Part shown: positions 1 to 8,277 of the stretch, one piece after another
How the letters are laid out: each line of letters begins with the position of its first letter
Position numbering within the stretch: the first letter of the stretch is position 1
Source of the DNA: an uncultured Bacteroidota bacterium
GTDB lineage: Bacteria; Bacteroidota; Bacteroidia; Flavobacteriales; Flavobacteriaceae
Reading direction: 5' to 3'
Length of the DNA stretch: 64,000 nucleotides
Assembly (NCBI GenBank): GCA_902595825.1
Contig: CACJRP010000003.1
Coordinates: 1-64,000, forward strand
Program-made: the position numbers and the translations under genes
The notes under the pieces: model-generated
Databases searched by the model: none
Told to the model about the DNA's origin: nothing
The model's input: the letters and a program-made list of their open reading frames with translations, nothing else

Positions 1-696
1 TGGACCTTGTGGACCTGCTGGACCCTGAACTCCAGGAACTCCAGAAATAGATGAAAGGTCAACGCTTTCTGATACAGTAGTATTCTCTGGTAACAGTTGA
101 AGTGTATTTCCTACTAAAGCTGCATTTATAGTTTGACTGTCCGTCCCACTTCCAGCGGGACCTACTGGACCTGTCAAACCTATTTCACCTTTTTCACCTT
201 GCGGACCCTGTTCACCTTGTGGACCTTGTGGTCCGATATCACCCTTTTCACCCTGTGGACCTTTTTCTCCAATTGAATTTAAACTGTAATAAGAGTAAGG
301 AACAAAAGAGAAAACCTGTTCGCTTAAAATTTTATATGTGTTGCATATTCCATCCTCGTTGATTTCTACCCTCAAATATTTTGGATAATTTTTCCAATCA
401 ATCTCAATAAAACTATTTGCAGACCCACCTTCTTGAAAACCATCACCGATTAACAAATTAACATATCCATATTCATCCGTCACTGCAGATTTACTCTCCT
501 GGTATTCTATAGCACCATTATTACCAATTATAGAAAATCTAAGACAAATATTTTTATTGGCAGCTGGTTTCTGAATTAAGTCAACACCTGGTAACTCTTC
601 ATCAATGTAAATAATTGCTTGATATGAAAAAGTCTGTGCGATTAATGAATGTGACATCATTAAATTAAAAGCAATTAAAAATATTAGTTTACGCAT
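1..696 (-). CDS. Collagen-like repeat surface protein (3' end outside window)
   Basis: This open frame is missing from the ORF track because it runs off the left edge without a stop; 232 codons are visible. The start is the ATG at 696-694, giving a signal peptide (MRKLIFLIAFNLMMSHSLIAQ). Residues about 22-140 match the FSYQA...VPYSYY-type beta domain often seen at the front of flavobacterial collagen-like and sorting-domain proteins. Gly-X-Y triplets run from about residue 143 to 185 (GEKGPQGEKGDIGPQGPQGE), pause for about 33 residues, and resume at about 219 to the edge. The start overlaps the end of the upstream gene by 13 bases, so it is the last visible member of a three-gene minus-strand transcript. 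It is probably secreted or surface-exposed; its partner is unknown. Confidence 0.85.
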   Translation of the reverse strand, partial: MRKLIFLIAFNLMMSHSLIAQTFSYQAIIYIDEELPGVDLIQKPAANKNICLRFSIIGNNGAIEYQESKSAVTDEYGYVNLLIGDGFQEGGSANSFIEIDWKNYPKYLRVEINEDGICNTYKILSEQVFSFVPYSYYSLNSIGEKGPQGEKGDIGPQGPQGEQGPQGEKGEIGLTGPVGPAGSGTDSQTINAALVGNTLQLLPENTTVSESVDLSSISGVPGVQGPAGPQGP

Positions 697-1964
697 AATC
701 TTAATTTGATTTGAAAATTCTCAAAATCTAGTTTTTGTTCAGAATTATTATCCATAGAAAAACTTTTAGATAAATTTAAAAATAGACCAGCAGATACTTT
801 TTTTGAATTATAAAAATTTGAGCCGAATTCAACAAATGGTTTTACAAAGAGACCGTCAAACTCATTATTCTCCCTTAATTTAAATATACTCGAACCAATT
901 TTTTGTTCACCATAGAGGATATGGCTAATCCCAGAACCAGCACTAACATCAAAATTTATCAGATTGAAAATTCGAAATGTCTCTAACGAAAAATATAAAT
1001 TTGTTCCCAAATATGATGTATTCCAATCGTATGAAACATTACCGTCCCCTCCAATTGCATTGTACTGATTCAGTGATAAAGAAGCAGAAAAAAGGAGTTT
1101 TAAAAAAAGTAACTTAAAATTAAAAATACCTCTTTTCCCAATTTCAAAATCAAGACCATCTGAGGACAAAACATTTGGATTTGCGTTTCCTAAACTATTT
1201 GTGAAGTCATATCTTGTTATACTTCTTCCTATCGATATAAACACCCCCGATTTTTCCTTCTCTTCTAATTGATTTTTTTTTATTTCAAGATCATTATTAT
1301 TCTGATCTTCGTTAGAATTTTCTAAAGAATCCGACTTTAGAGAATTATTTTCCAAGGGTAGAATTTTATCTTCATTAGTTATTTCATCGTCTCCTTTTTC
1401 TAATTCCTTTTGATTTGATTCTTCAGTCGGATTTATTTCATTTTGGTTAAATAAATTTTCATCAAGCGTATTTTTTTCTTTAATAGTCTCATCTATTTCT
1501 TCATTTATTTGTGAATTATCCTCCTTCCTTTCTTCTTCTTCCTCTTTGGATTCAATTTCATCCAATTCAGTATTATTTATTTCATTAGTATTTTCATCTA
1601 AACTTTCGGTCGATTGTATCAAGTTTTTTTTGGGAAAGGAAAATTGATACCACAAGTCATTTGTTTTTAAATCATTATCAATTACAAATTTTTCAGCAGT
1701 AATTAAATCCTTAAATGTGCCAACAGAAACTCTGTAGAAACCGTTTTTAACTTCTAATATCTCTGTTCTTTCAAATCCCTTTTGTTTTAATTTTTGTTTA
1801 AGATTGATAGCATTATACTGGTATTTGAAAGATCCTAAAATCACTCTTACCAATTTCCTTACAACTACTTCCTTATCTTCATTACTTGTATTAAAATCTT
1901 GAGCTTGTAGGTGAAAAAAACCTATAAAAAAGATAAAACAATAAAGCTTTTTTACTAGTCGCAT
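684..1964 (-). CDS. SPOR-like domain plus acidic linker plus outer-membrane beta-barrel-like protein
   Basis: A signal peptide (about residues 1-22, ending LQAQ) precedes a segment at about 32-100 that resembles a SPOR fold, in which glycan-strand-binding repeats alternate strand and helix (KLVRVILGSFKYQYNA ... FYRVSVGTFKDLITAEKF). Residues about 118-245 are an Asn/Glu/Asp-rich low-complexity linker. The rest alternates aromatic and polar residues as in a small outer-membrane barrel. A reasonable inference is a protein tying the outer membrane to peptidoglycan. It overlaps the upstream gene by 10 bases and the downstream collagen-like gene by 13, so the three are translationally packed. I do not recognise a named family for the full length. 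Confidence 0.7.
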   Translation of the reverse strand: MRLVKKLYCFIFFIGFFHLQAQDFNTSNEDKEVVVRKLVRVILGSFKYQYNAINLKQKLKQKGFERTEILEVKNGFYRVSVGTFKDLITAEKFVIDNDLKTNDLWYQFSFPKKNLIQSTESLDENTNEINNTELDEIESKEEEEERKEDNSQINEEIDETIKEKNTLDENLFNQNEINPTEESNQKELEKGDDEITNEDKILPLENNSLKSDSLENSNEDQNNNDLEIKKNQLEEKEKSGVFISIGRSITRYDFTNSLGNANPNVLSSDGLDFEIGKRGIFNFKLLFLKLLFSASLSLNQYNAIGGDGNVSYDWNTSYLGTNLYFSLETFRIFNLINFDVSAGSGISHILYGEQKIGSSIFKLRENNEFDGLFVKPFVEFGSNFYNSKKVSAGLFLNLSKSFSMDNNSEQKLDFENFQIKLRLCVN

Positions 1965-2401
1965 TTCTTAATTATTTTTCTAATTACTTTGCTCTTTTCA
2001 AATTCAATTTGCATTAAATAAAACCCCTCGTAAGGAAAGTTATGGTTTACTGTATATAAACCATTAACATCGCTATCTACTAACCCATTAAAAACTTTGT
2101 TACCGTTTAAATTATATATTACAATTTTAACTCCTTTATTCAGTTTAGGCAGAAAAAAGTGCAACTTATCGCAACTGGGGTTAGTGTACTTAAAATCTCC
2201 AAAAAGTAATTCATCATCAATTTTCAATATATCTAAAAAAATAGGTTTGATTTGTGCTACTAAAAATAAACCTGAATTTTCTTTAGAGCTTGAATAAGAA
2301 TTCAAAGAATTTTGAGAATAAATAGTATTATATAAAGTAATTGCAAAGAGAAAGAATATGGCAAATTTCTTTGTCAATTGATAAATGTTTTTGGTTAACA
2401 A
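1955..2401 (-). CDS. Small secreted protein resembling a stand-alone T9SS C-terminal sorting domain
   Basis: After a signal peptide (KKFAIFFLFAITLYNTIYSQ) comes a single domain of about 110 residues with the pattern of a type IX secretion sorting domain: a YTNPSCDKLHF segment like the usual YPNP-x-x-x-x-L/I strand, then IVIYNLNGNKVF, a G-x-Y-x strand (FYLMQIEF) and a basic end (KVIRKIIKKCD). There is almost no cargo between signal and sorting-like domain, which is odd. No ATG is available: the track start is a TTG at 2401, and a second TTG at 2377 would put the Lys-Lys right at the N-terminus and is equally plausible. It is first of a three-gene transcript. Confidence 0.6.
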   Translation of the reverse strand: MLTKNIYQLTKKFAIFFLFAITLYNTIYSQNSLNSYSSSKENSGLFLVAQIKPIFLDILKIDDELLFGDFKYTNPSCDKLHFFLPKLNKGVKIVIYNLNGNKVFNGLVDSDVNGLYTVNHNFPYEGFYLMQIEFEKSKVIRKIIKKCD

Positions 2402-2559
2402 AATAAATTTATTGATTTAATTTTAAAATGTAAATCTCTTTTCAGATTTTCATTGGTAAGGAAACGTTTTAGGCTAATTTTTTGTCAGGGATTATTTGGG
2501 GATGATGAAAGTAAAAGTATATAAATTTAATACCCTTATTTTATTGGGGTTTTCGTGAA

Positions 2560-2627
2560 GGGGTGGCCGTTTCCGAATGCTTAAAGATATTTACCAAGGA
2601 AACGCTCTACCCCTGAGCTACATCGGC
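2560..2627 (-). pseudogene. tRNA-Thr(GGU) 5' half, truncated in the anticodon loop and folded into a palindrome
   Basis: Read on the minus strand, 2627-2591 is an exact-looking tRNA 5' half: acceptor GCCGATG, D-arm, anticodon stem GTTTCC and loop TTGGTAA (anticodon GGT, Thr). The acceptor strand is identical to that of the intact tRNA-Thr(UGU) nearby. After the loop the sequence is not tRNA: no variable region, T-arm or 3' acceptor strand follows. Instead GGAAAC...ACCCC (2574-2560) forms an inverted copy of GGGGT...GTTTCC (2613-2598), making a two-part hairpin with a 23-nt loop. It cannot be a working tRNA. Confidence 0.75.
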
Positions 2628-2651
2628 TTTTTTATATTATTCTCATTTAGG

Positions 2652-2876
2652 TCATGAAGTTTTGGTTCTTAAAATTACAGATATTTTATAAAATTGTATG
2701 GAAACAATTATTACGTTTAAAAAAATAATTGAATATGAAATATCAATTATCCCGTAGGTTAACCATAAAGCAGCACCTACCATGTTAATAATTCTCAACC
2801 ACAACATATTATTTATTAAAAAGGAAATTATAATAAAAAGAGTTGCTGCCCATCCAACAATATCAAGAGTTTCCAT
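2652..2876 (-). CDS. Small three-helix membrane protein, SemiSWEET/YgjV-like
   Basis: The 74-residue product is almost wholly hydrophobic, with three predicted membrane segments (about 8-23, 28-45, 49-66). The pattern GWAATLFIIISFL ... LRIINMVGAALWLTYGI resembles the half-size SWEET sugar transporter and YgjV groups, where a conserved Asn in the second helix and a W/F-x-x-YG motif follow a first helix ending in SF. Those families work as dimers, but no substrate can be read here. It lies 38 bases downstream of tRNA-Gly on the same strand and interrupts the tRNA run before the truncated tRNA-Thr. Confidence 0.6.
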   Translation of the reverse strand: METLDIVGWAATLFIIISFLINNMLWLRIINMVGAALWLTYGIIDISYSIIFLNVIIVSIQFYKISVILRTKTS

Positions 2877-2914
2877 TGTTTTAATATTTAATTAAAGTTT
2901 GAAGTTAAAAAATG

Positions 2915-2987
2915 AGCGGGAGACCGGGTTCGAACCGGCGACAATTAGCTTGGAAGGCTAATGCTCTACCAACTGAGCTACTCCCGC
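2915..2987 (-). tRNA. tRNA-Gly(UCC)
   Basis: On the minus strand, acceptor GCGGGAG pairs with CTCCCGC. D-arm, anticodon loop CTTCCAA (anticodon TCC) and T-arm with GGTTCGAACC are all present; the discriminator base is T and no CCA is encoded. Length 73. It is third in a minus-strand cluster after tRNA-Thr(UGU) and tRNA-Tyr. Confidence 0.96.
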
Positions 2988-2995
2988 AAACCAAG

Positions 2996-3077
2996 TGGGG
3001 AGAGCAGGATTCGAACCTGCGAAGGTAAAACCAACAGATTTACAGTCTGTCCTCGTTGGCCGCTTGAGTATCTCCCC
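2996..3077 (-). tRNA. tRNA-Tyr(GUA)
   Basis: Acceptor GGGGAGA pairs with TCTCCCC; the anticodon loop CTGTAAA gives anticodon GTA. The long variable arm gives 82 nt, as expected for a class II tRNA-Tyr. T-arm GGTTCGAATCC is intact. It lies 8 nt from tRNA-Gly and 14 nt from tRNA-Thr. Confidence 0.96.
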
Positions 3078-3091
3078 AATTAATTATTAAG

Positions 3092-3165
3092 AGCCGATGG
3101 AGGGACTCGAACCCACGACCTGCTGATTACAAATCAGCTGCTCTAGCCAGCTGAGCTACATCGGC
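3092..3165 (-). tRNA. tRNA-Thr(UGU)
   Basis: Acceptor GCCGATG pairs with CATCGGC; the anticodon loop TTTGTAA gives anticodon TGT (Thr). T-arm GGGTTCGAGTCCC is intact and the length is 74. It is first of the minus-strand tRNA cluster. Its acceptor and D-arm closely match the truncated tRNA-Thr(GGU) at 2591-2627. Confidence 0.96.
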
Positions 3166-3338
3166 TTATTTTTATCTAAATAAGGTTAAAAATTCATTCT
3201 CATAATTATTATAAATTTTATAGTAAAATAACAAGCATCAAATGAAATATAAACCACTTTAGAGTGGCAAATATAATTTATTTTTTTGTTTCCAATATTT
3301 AACCCCAAACTTTGTTTTTAAATATTTTTTGTTAGAAT

Positions 3339-5453
3339 TTATAAATCTGAACTAAATGATGAAGCTGGTAATCCCTCTTTGTTAAACAGCGTTCCAACTG
3401 TCCAATTTTTCCATCCGTATCTCACATTTATAGGTCTTTTTACGTCCTTAGAATAAAGTCTAATTCTGTTGCTTACAATTTTAGCGGTAGCTGGATAAAA
3501 CTTTTTATCCTTCCCAGCTATTTCAAAGCCGTTTTCACCTCCTATAAAATCAAGTCCAGATCCCACACTATCGAAGTCTACATAAAGATATCTTCCCTTA
3601 GGTTGATGACTTTTGTATTTTGGTCCAGATGAAACATAGTTAAAACCATACTGTTTGTCAAGAGCTAAAAGAGCTAGTCTTTTACCTACATCTTGTTTGT
3701 TGTGAGGATGAATATCATCCTCCTCCCCTATATCCATTAAAACAGCCATACCGGTGTTTTCTGTTGACTCTAGGGTCTTTCGCTGTGCTTCTCGAACTCC
3801 TAGAGTGCCTTCAGCTGGAAAAGGAGCAATTTGGGCATAATAAAATGGAAAGTCATAACCCCAGGTCTCTCTCCAATCATCTATCATGGCTGAAAATAGG
3901 GTTTGGTATTCGTTATAATTGGATACATTTGATTCACCTTGATACCAAATCGTACCTTTGATGGTGTACGGAATAACGTTTGATAATATTCTATCGAATA
4001 AAATTGAGTATTCATTATGAGTATCAGTGGCAAATCCACGAACTATATTTTCTTTGAAAAAATTCGATCTTTCAAGTAGTTCTTGGTTTTCCAAATTATG
4101 AACAATGAGTCTTCCATCGAGTAAAAAAGCATGATGCTTATATTTAAAAGACTCTATTGGTATTTCAATTTCATCTGAACTATTCCTTATAAAAATCTTT
4201 CCATTAAAACCACCAGGTCCATCCAAATCAGATAGTCTGATAGCCAATATATTTTCACCCTTTCTAAGTAATGATTTTTTTATTGTATAATTTCTTTCTT
4301 CACTCCAGCTAAATGTGTTCCCAACTAGTTCTCCGTTAAAATAAGTTTGGTCAGTATCATCCGCACCTTCTTTGTAAATCAATTGATAGTCAGAAGAAAT
4401 ATCTTCAATATTTACCAAGGTCCTAAGCCAAATAACTCCATTGTTTAATAAAAAATCTTTAGGATCATAAATATTTTCAAATCTTGAGTTTAGGTCACCG
4501 TAACCAGACACCTCATAATTTTTATTCCATTTTTGCCATTTTGTGTCATCAAAATCTGCTTTTGGAAAATGTTTATCATTGAGTGAAAGTAGTTCCCAAT
4601 TTTCCTCAATAGTTCTTTCTTCAGTTATTTTAGGTAAACCAAAAGTATCAAACCCAAAAAGTTCCTTATTTATGTTCGCAACAGAATCATTATAATTTTT
4701 ATAAAATAGTTCCAGCTCTTCACGACTCATACTAATAATTTTTTTTATTTCTTCATTTGGAAGTTTAACAGAGGTAATCTCATTGAGCTTTGCCCGACTA
4801 GTCCATGCTTCAACCCTAGTACCTCCCCAATATGACCCTATTATACCTATAGGAACATTAAGCTCTGAATACAATTCCTTTGCAAAAAAATAACCTATAG
4901 CACTGTAATTTTGTGTGCTAAACGAGTCCTCCTTTTCGGAAGCAGCTTTTGGGTTTACGGTTTTCCATTTCTGAGAATTTACAATTGTCCCTGATAGATC
5001 TGCTGGGTTATTAAAAAACCTTATCTCATTATAGTTAGCATTTTCAATTTCTTCATCTTGACTATCTATGCAGTCTTTACATTGATTTAGCTTCCATTGC
5101 ATGTTTGACTGACCAGATGCGAGCCAAACCTCACCAATTAATACATCCTTATATACAATTGAATTTTTGGAATCATTTACGGCAACCTCATAAGGTCCAC
5201 CAGCAGATGGAGTGACTAACTTCAATTCCCAATTTCCACTTTTATCTGCCTTAGTCGAAGAAGATTTCCCCCAGGTCCCTCTAATTTCAATTTTCTCATT
5301 TGGACTAGATTTTCCCCAAAAAGAGACTTCAGTCTCACGTTGTAAAATCATAAAGTCAGAAAAAACACTTGGCAGGTTTAGATTAATTTTGCTATCACAC
5401 GAAACTGTCGTTATAATAAAAAATACTATATAGATTATTTTTTTTATTTTCAT
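3339..5453 (-). CDS. Sialate O-acetylesterase-like SGNH carbohydrate esterase, lipoprotein
   Basis: A lipoprotein signal ends at about Cys19 (TTVSC). The SGNH-hydrolase block I GQSNMQW carries the nucleophile Ser, WYQGESN is a later conserved block, and DIHPHNKQDVGKRLA supplies the Asp/His end of the catalytic set; together these fit the sialate O-acetylesterase/acetylxylan esterase family (about 650-700 residues). A jelly-roll-like insert at about 280-415 (WLRTLVNIED ... AIRLSDLDGPGGFNG) resembles glycoside-hydrolase family 2 sugar-binding domains. It probably removes acetyl groups from polysaccharides or sialic acid at the outer membrane or in the periplasm. It starts 4 bases after xerC, the place where I would expect hpf in flavobacteria. 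Confidence 0.85.
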   Translation of the reverse strand: MKIKKIIYIVFFIITTVSCDSKINLNLPSVFSDFMILQRETEVSFWGKSSPNEKIEIRGTWGKSSSTKADKSGNWELKLVTPSAGGPYEVAVNDSKNSIVYKDVLIGEVWLASGQSNMQWKLNQCKDCIDSQDEEIENANYNEIRFFNNPADLSGTIVNSQKWKTVNPKAASEKEDSFSTQNYSAIGYFFAKELYSELNVPIGIIGSYWGGTRVEAWTSRAKLNEITSVKLPNEEIKKIISMSREELELFYKNYNDSVANINKELFGFDTFGLPKITEERTIEENWELLSLNDKHFPKADFDDTKWQKWNKNYEVSGYGDLNSRFENIYDPKDFLLNNGVIWLRTLVNIEDISSDYQLIYKEGADDTDQTYFNGELVGNTFSWSEERNYTIKKSLLRKGENILAIRLSDLDGPGGFNGKIFIRNSSDEIEIPIESFKYKHHAFLLDGRLIVHNLENQELLERSNFFKENIVRGFATDTHNEYSILFDRILSNVIPYTIKGTIWYQGESNVSNYNEYQTLFSAMIDDWRETWGYDFPFYYAQIAPFPAEGTLGVREAQRKTLESTENTGMAVLMDIGEEDDIHPHNKQDVGKRLALLALDKQYGFNYVSSGPKYKSHQPKGRYLYVDFDSVGSGLDFIGGENGFEIAGKDKKFYPATAKIVSNRIRLYSKDVKRPINVRYGWKNWTVGTLFNKEGLPASSFSSDL

Positions 5454-5457
5454 ATAA

Positions 5458-6342
5458 TTAGTTTCTAGGATGAGATTTCTTGTAAATAGATTTTATTTTT
5501 TCCATACTGGTGTGCGTATATATTTGAGTAGCGGCAAGTGATGCGTGTCCAAGAAGTTCTTTGACACTATTAATATCCGCACCATGATTAAGTAAATGAG
5601 TAGCAAAGCTGTGACGGAGCATATGAGGGCTTCTTTTAGATTTTGTTGATACTATATTTAGGTAATTATTTACTACTTTATAAACATAAATATTTTTGAG
5701 TTTAATGTTTTTTTCATCTACAAAAAAAAACTCACTTTCAGAACCACTAATTATTTGGTTTTTCAGTTCTTGGAATTTCAATAGTTGAATCTTTAAGGGT
5801 TCAATTACAGGAATAATTCTTTCTTTTTTACGCTTTCCTAAAACTTTTATTTTTTTGTTCACCAAATCAACCGAGACATTTTTGAGATTTGTTACCTCAG
5901 AAAGTCTTAATCCTGTTGAATAAAACAGCTCTATCAATGTTTTTGCCATCATACCCTCATAATCTTTTTTGAAAAAATCACCTTCAAGTAACAGGTTGAT
6001 TTCTTTTTCAGAAAAAGGGACTTGAACTTTTTTTTCTTCTTTTAATGATTTGTGATTTTTTAAAGGACTTTTATCAATTTCGCCTATTTTCAATAGAAAA
6101 TTAAAGTAAGATCTCAATACTGATATTTTTCTGTTTACTGATCTATTACTTAAACCTGATTCTACTAAGCTTACAATCCAGGATCTTATAAAATTATAGT
6201 TGGATGTATTTAAACCTTCATGATCAAATTCTTTTAAACAAAAGTTTTGAAATACTTGCAAATCGTTTTTATATGCAACTATCGTGTTTCTAGAATAGTT
6301 CCTTTCTTTAACTAGATACTCTATAAAACCATTTAAAGACAT
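5458..6342 (-). CDS. xerC: Tyrosine site-specific recombinase XerC/XerD
   Basis: The 294-residue length and two-domain layout are those of housekeeping Xer recombinases that resolve chromosome dimers at dif. The N-terminal SAM-like core-binding domain opens with the usual [16 protein letters not shown]. The catalytic residues are visible: Arg in STGLRLSEV, Lys in [13 protein letters not shown] (His240, Arg243), LLGH (His266) and the nucleophile Tyr275 in QIYTH. It follows rpsU on the same strand, which supports a housekeeping role rather than a mobile-element integrase. Whether it is the XerC or XerD equivalent cannot be settled from this window. Confidence 0.9.
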   Translation of the reverse strand: MSLNGFIEYLVKERNYSRNTIVAYKNDLQVFQNFCLKEFDHEGLNTSNYNFIRSWIVSLVESGLSNRSVNRKISVLRSYFNFLLKIGEIDKSPLKNHKSLKEEKKVQVPFSEKEINLLLEGDFFKKDYEGMMAKTLIELFYSTGLRLSEVTNLKNVSVDLVNKKIKVLGKRKKERIIPVIEPLKIQLLKFQELKNQIISGSESEFFFVDEKNIKLKNIYVYKVVNNYLNIVSTKSKRSPHMLRHSFATHLLNHGADINSVKELLGHASLAATQIYTHTSMEKIKSIYKKSHPRN

Positions 6343-6400
6343 AATTGTTCTTTAATATAGTAAACTTTTTCAATTTTTGAATTAACCGAAACTTGCAGAA

Positions 6401-6595
6401 CTATTGTAGAAGGGCATCTTTTAGTCTTTGAACGTGCTGAGCTCTTTGAATTCTCGACCTGTTCTTTACTGAAGGCTTTATAAACTGTTTCCTTGTGCGG
6501 AGTTCACGCATTGCACCAGTTTTATCAAATTTTCTTTTAAAACGCTTTAACGCTCTATCTATATTTTCACCTTCTTTTATAGGTATAATTAACAT
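6401..6595 (-). CDS. rpsU: 30S ribosomal protein S21
   Basis: This 64-residue, very basic protein has the S21 pattern MLIIPIKEGENIDRALKRFKRKFDKTG. S21 sits on the small-subunit platform near the 3' end of 16S rRNA. A TATATTTG promoter box lies just upstream at 6621-6614, and xerC follows on the same strand 58 bases later. Length and sequence fit the Bacteroidota type of S21. Confidence 0.96.
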   Translation of the reverse strand: MLIIPIKEGENIDRALKRFKRKFDKTGAMRELRTRKQFIKPSVKNRSRIQRAQHVQRLKDALLQ

Positions 6596-6613
6596 ATTTG
6601 AAGATTAGATCTG

Positions 6614-6621
6614 CAAATATA
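6614..6621 (-). promoter_or_regulatory. Bacteroidota -7 promoter box for rpsU
   Basis: TATATTTG (followed by CAG) on the minus strand matches the TAnnTTTG consensus. It ends 18 bases before the rpsU ATG. No convincing -33 TTG was fixed by eye. Confidence 0.6.
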
Positions 6622-6651
6622 AGCCTTTATAATAACCTACGAAATTTAAAT

Positions 6652-8202
6652 TTAGTTTGTTTTACTTTTTATCCTATCGATATAGGATGACAGTTCATTT
6701 TTAACTTTAGGATATAAGAGAAATAAGCCGATCATATTAGGGAAAACTAATGCTAAAATCATTGCATCAGAAAAAGCCCATACCGAAGACACGTCTCCTG
6801 CAGCTCCAATCACAATAAATACAAGAAAAATAATTTTATAGGTTAGATCAGCAGCTTTGCTTTTACCAAAAACATACATCCATGATTGTAAACCATAATA
6901 TGACCAAGAAATCATTGTTGAAAGTGCAAAAAGGACTACAGCTACTGTCAAAAAAGGACCAGAAAAGGAAATATACTCAGAAAAAGCAGCTGATGTTATT
7001 CCTGATCCACTTAATTGCAGTCCTTGTATCATCACTGCTGTTCCGTCTCCAACAGTATTCCCATAAGTAAAAATTGTATTATCGCCATTAAAAATAATGA
7101 TTACAAGTGCAGTCATTGTACAAATAACTACAGTATCAATAAAGGGCTCTAATAGAGCTACAAGTCCCTCGGAGGCCGGATAACTAGTAATCACAGCTGA
7201 ATGAGCGATAGATGCAGCGCCAGATCCAGCCTCATTGGAAAAAGCACCTCTTCTAAAACCTTGTATAAGAACCCCAATAAAACCACCAACCCCAGCCGTT
7301 GGTGAAAAAGCCTGAGAAAAAATTAATCCAAAGGCGTCATCAATGAAAGTAAAATTGGAAATGATTATGTATAAGCAAGCTAAAACATAAATTCCTGCCA
7401 TAAATGGGACAATTTTTTCAGTTACTGATGCAATTCTTTTTATACCACCGATTATAATGATTCCAACAACAATCATCATAATTATACCAATAATTGTTCT
7501 CGCACTTCCTCCTGAAATTTCAAAATAGTTCACTAACTGCATAGCTGCTTGGTTGGATTGAGCTGCATTACCACCTCCGAAAGAAGCACCAATACATAAG
7601 ATTGCAAATGTAATACCTAGAATTTTTCCAAGCTTTTCATAACCAATCTCCGTTAATCCTCTCTTAAGATAATACATTGGACCACCATAAACAGTTCCAT
7701 CAGAGCCGATTTCTCGGTACTTAACACCTAGTGTACACTCTACAAATTTTGAAGACATTCCTAGAATACCACAGAGTATCATCCAAAAAGTTGCCCCAGG
7801 ACCTCCAATTGCAATAGCTATTGCTACACCAGCAATATTTCCGTTGCCAACTGTACCTGACATAGCTGTTGCTAAAGCCTGGAAGTGGCTTACCTCGCCA
7901 TTATTAGACCTTTCGGTATCTAACTTATCATATTTTCCCATTACTGTATTCAATGAAATACCAAATCCTCTAATATTTATAAATCCAAAATATAATGTAA
8001 AGAAGCCAGCTCCACCAACAAGTAAAAATATTATTGTTGGTATACCTGTTCCAAAAAACTCATGAAACACTAAATTTTCCCAAAAACTAGATATAGGTTG
8101 GAATGCTTCATTAATGATTTCATCGATTCCTTTTTCGTTAGAAAATAGAGATTTTGAAACCAAAAAAAAGGACGAAAAAATTAAAAATTTGGATTTGAAC
8201 AT
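6652..8202 (-). CDS. Alanine/glycine:sodium symporter (AGCS family)
   Basis: This is a polytopic inner-membrane protein of 516 residues with the family signatures GTVGNGNIAGVAIAIAIGGPG, EVSHFQALATAMSGTVG and GAFSNEAGSGAASIAHS. AGCS carriers import small neutral amino acids, usually alanine or glycine, with Na+. The hydrophobic N-terminus (about 1-22) looks like a signal-type first helix, a common feature of the flavobacterial members. A Na+-coupled carrier fits the sodium-pumping Nqr complex encoded later in the window. Confidence 0.93.
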   Translation of the reverse strand: MFKSKFLIFSSFFLVSKSLFSNEKGIDEIINEAFQPISSFWENLVFHEFFGTGIPTIIFLLVGGAGFFTLYFGFINIRGFGISLNTVMGKYDKLDTERSNNGEVSHFQALATAMSGTVGNGNIAGVAIAIAIGGPGATFWMILCGILGMSSKFVECTLGVKYREIGSDGTVYGGPMYYLKRGLTEIGYEKLGKILGITFAILCIGASFGGGNAAQSNQAAMQLVNYFEISGGSARTIIGIIMMIVVGIIIIGGIKRIASVTEKIVPFMAGIYVLACLYIIISNFTFIDDAFGLIFSQAFSPTAGVGGFIGVLIQGFRRGAFSNEAGSGAASIAHSAVITSYPASEGLVALLEPFIDTVVICTMTALVIIIFNGDNTIFTYGNTVGDGTAVMIQGLQLSGSGITSAAFSEYISFSGPFLTVAVVLFALSTMISWSYYGLQSWMYVFGKSKAADLTYKIIFLVFIVIGAAGDVSSVWAFSDAMILALVFPNMIGLFLLYPKVKNELSSYIDRIKSKTN

Positions 8203-8262
8203 AATAATTGAATTAAATAAGAAGTCGCTAATATTAAAAATTATTCCCGAAATTCAAATTTT

Positions 8263-8277
8263 AAACCTATTAGGTTT
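8263..8277 (-). terminator. Weak hairpin directly after the pspC-like gene
   Basis: AAACCT-AAT-AGGTTT forms a perfect 6-bp stem immediately after the stop codon of the PspC-like gene. It is followed on the minus strand by AAAATTT rather than a clean T-run, so it may slow transcription or only protect the 3' end. Confidence 0.3.

Noticed and set aside
150-270. CRISPR-like or satellite DNA repeat at the left edge
   Set aside because: The 9-base periodicity is Gly-X-Y coding in an open frame with a signal peptide; there are no spacers.
2560-2627. Functional tRNA-Thr(GGU) with an intron
   Set aside because: The anticodon stem could re-pair after a 16-base insert (GTTTCC...GGAAAC), but no T-arm or 3' acceptor strand follows, so no complete cloverleaf can form.
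5458-6342. Mobile-element integrase near tRNA genes
   Set aside because: Length, catalytic residues and position after rpsU fit a housekeeping Xer recombinase; no other mobile-element genes or att repeats were seen.
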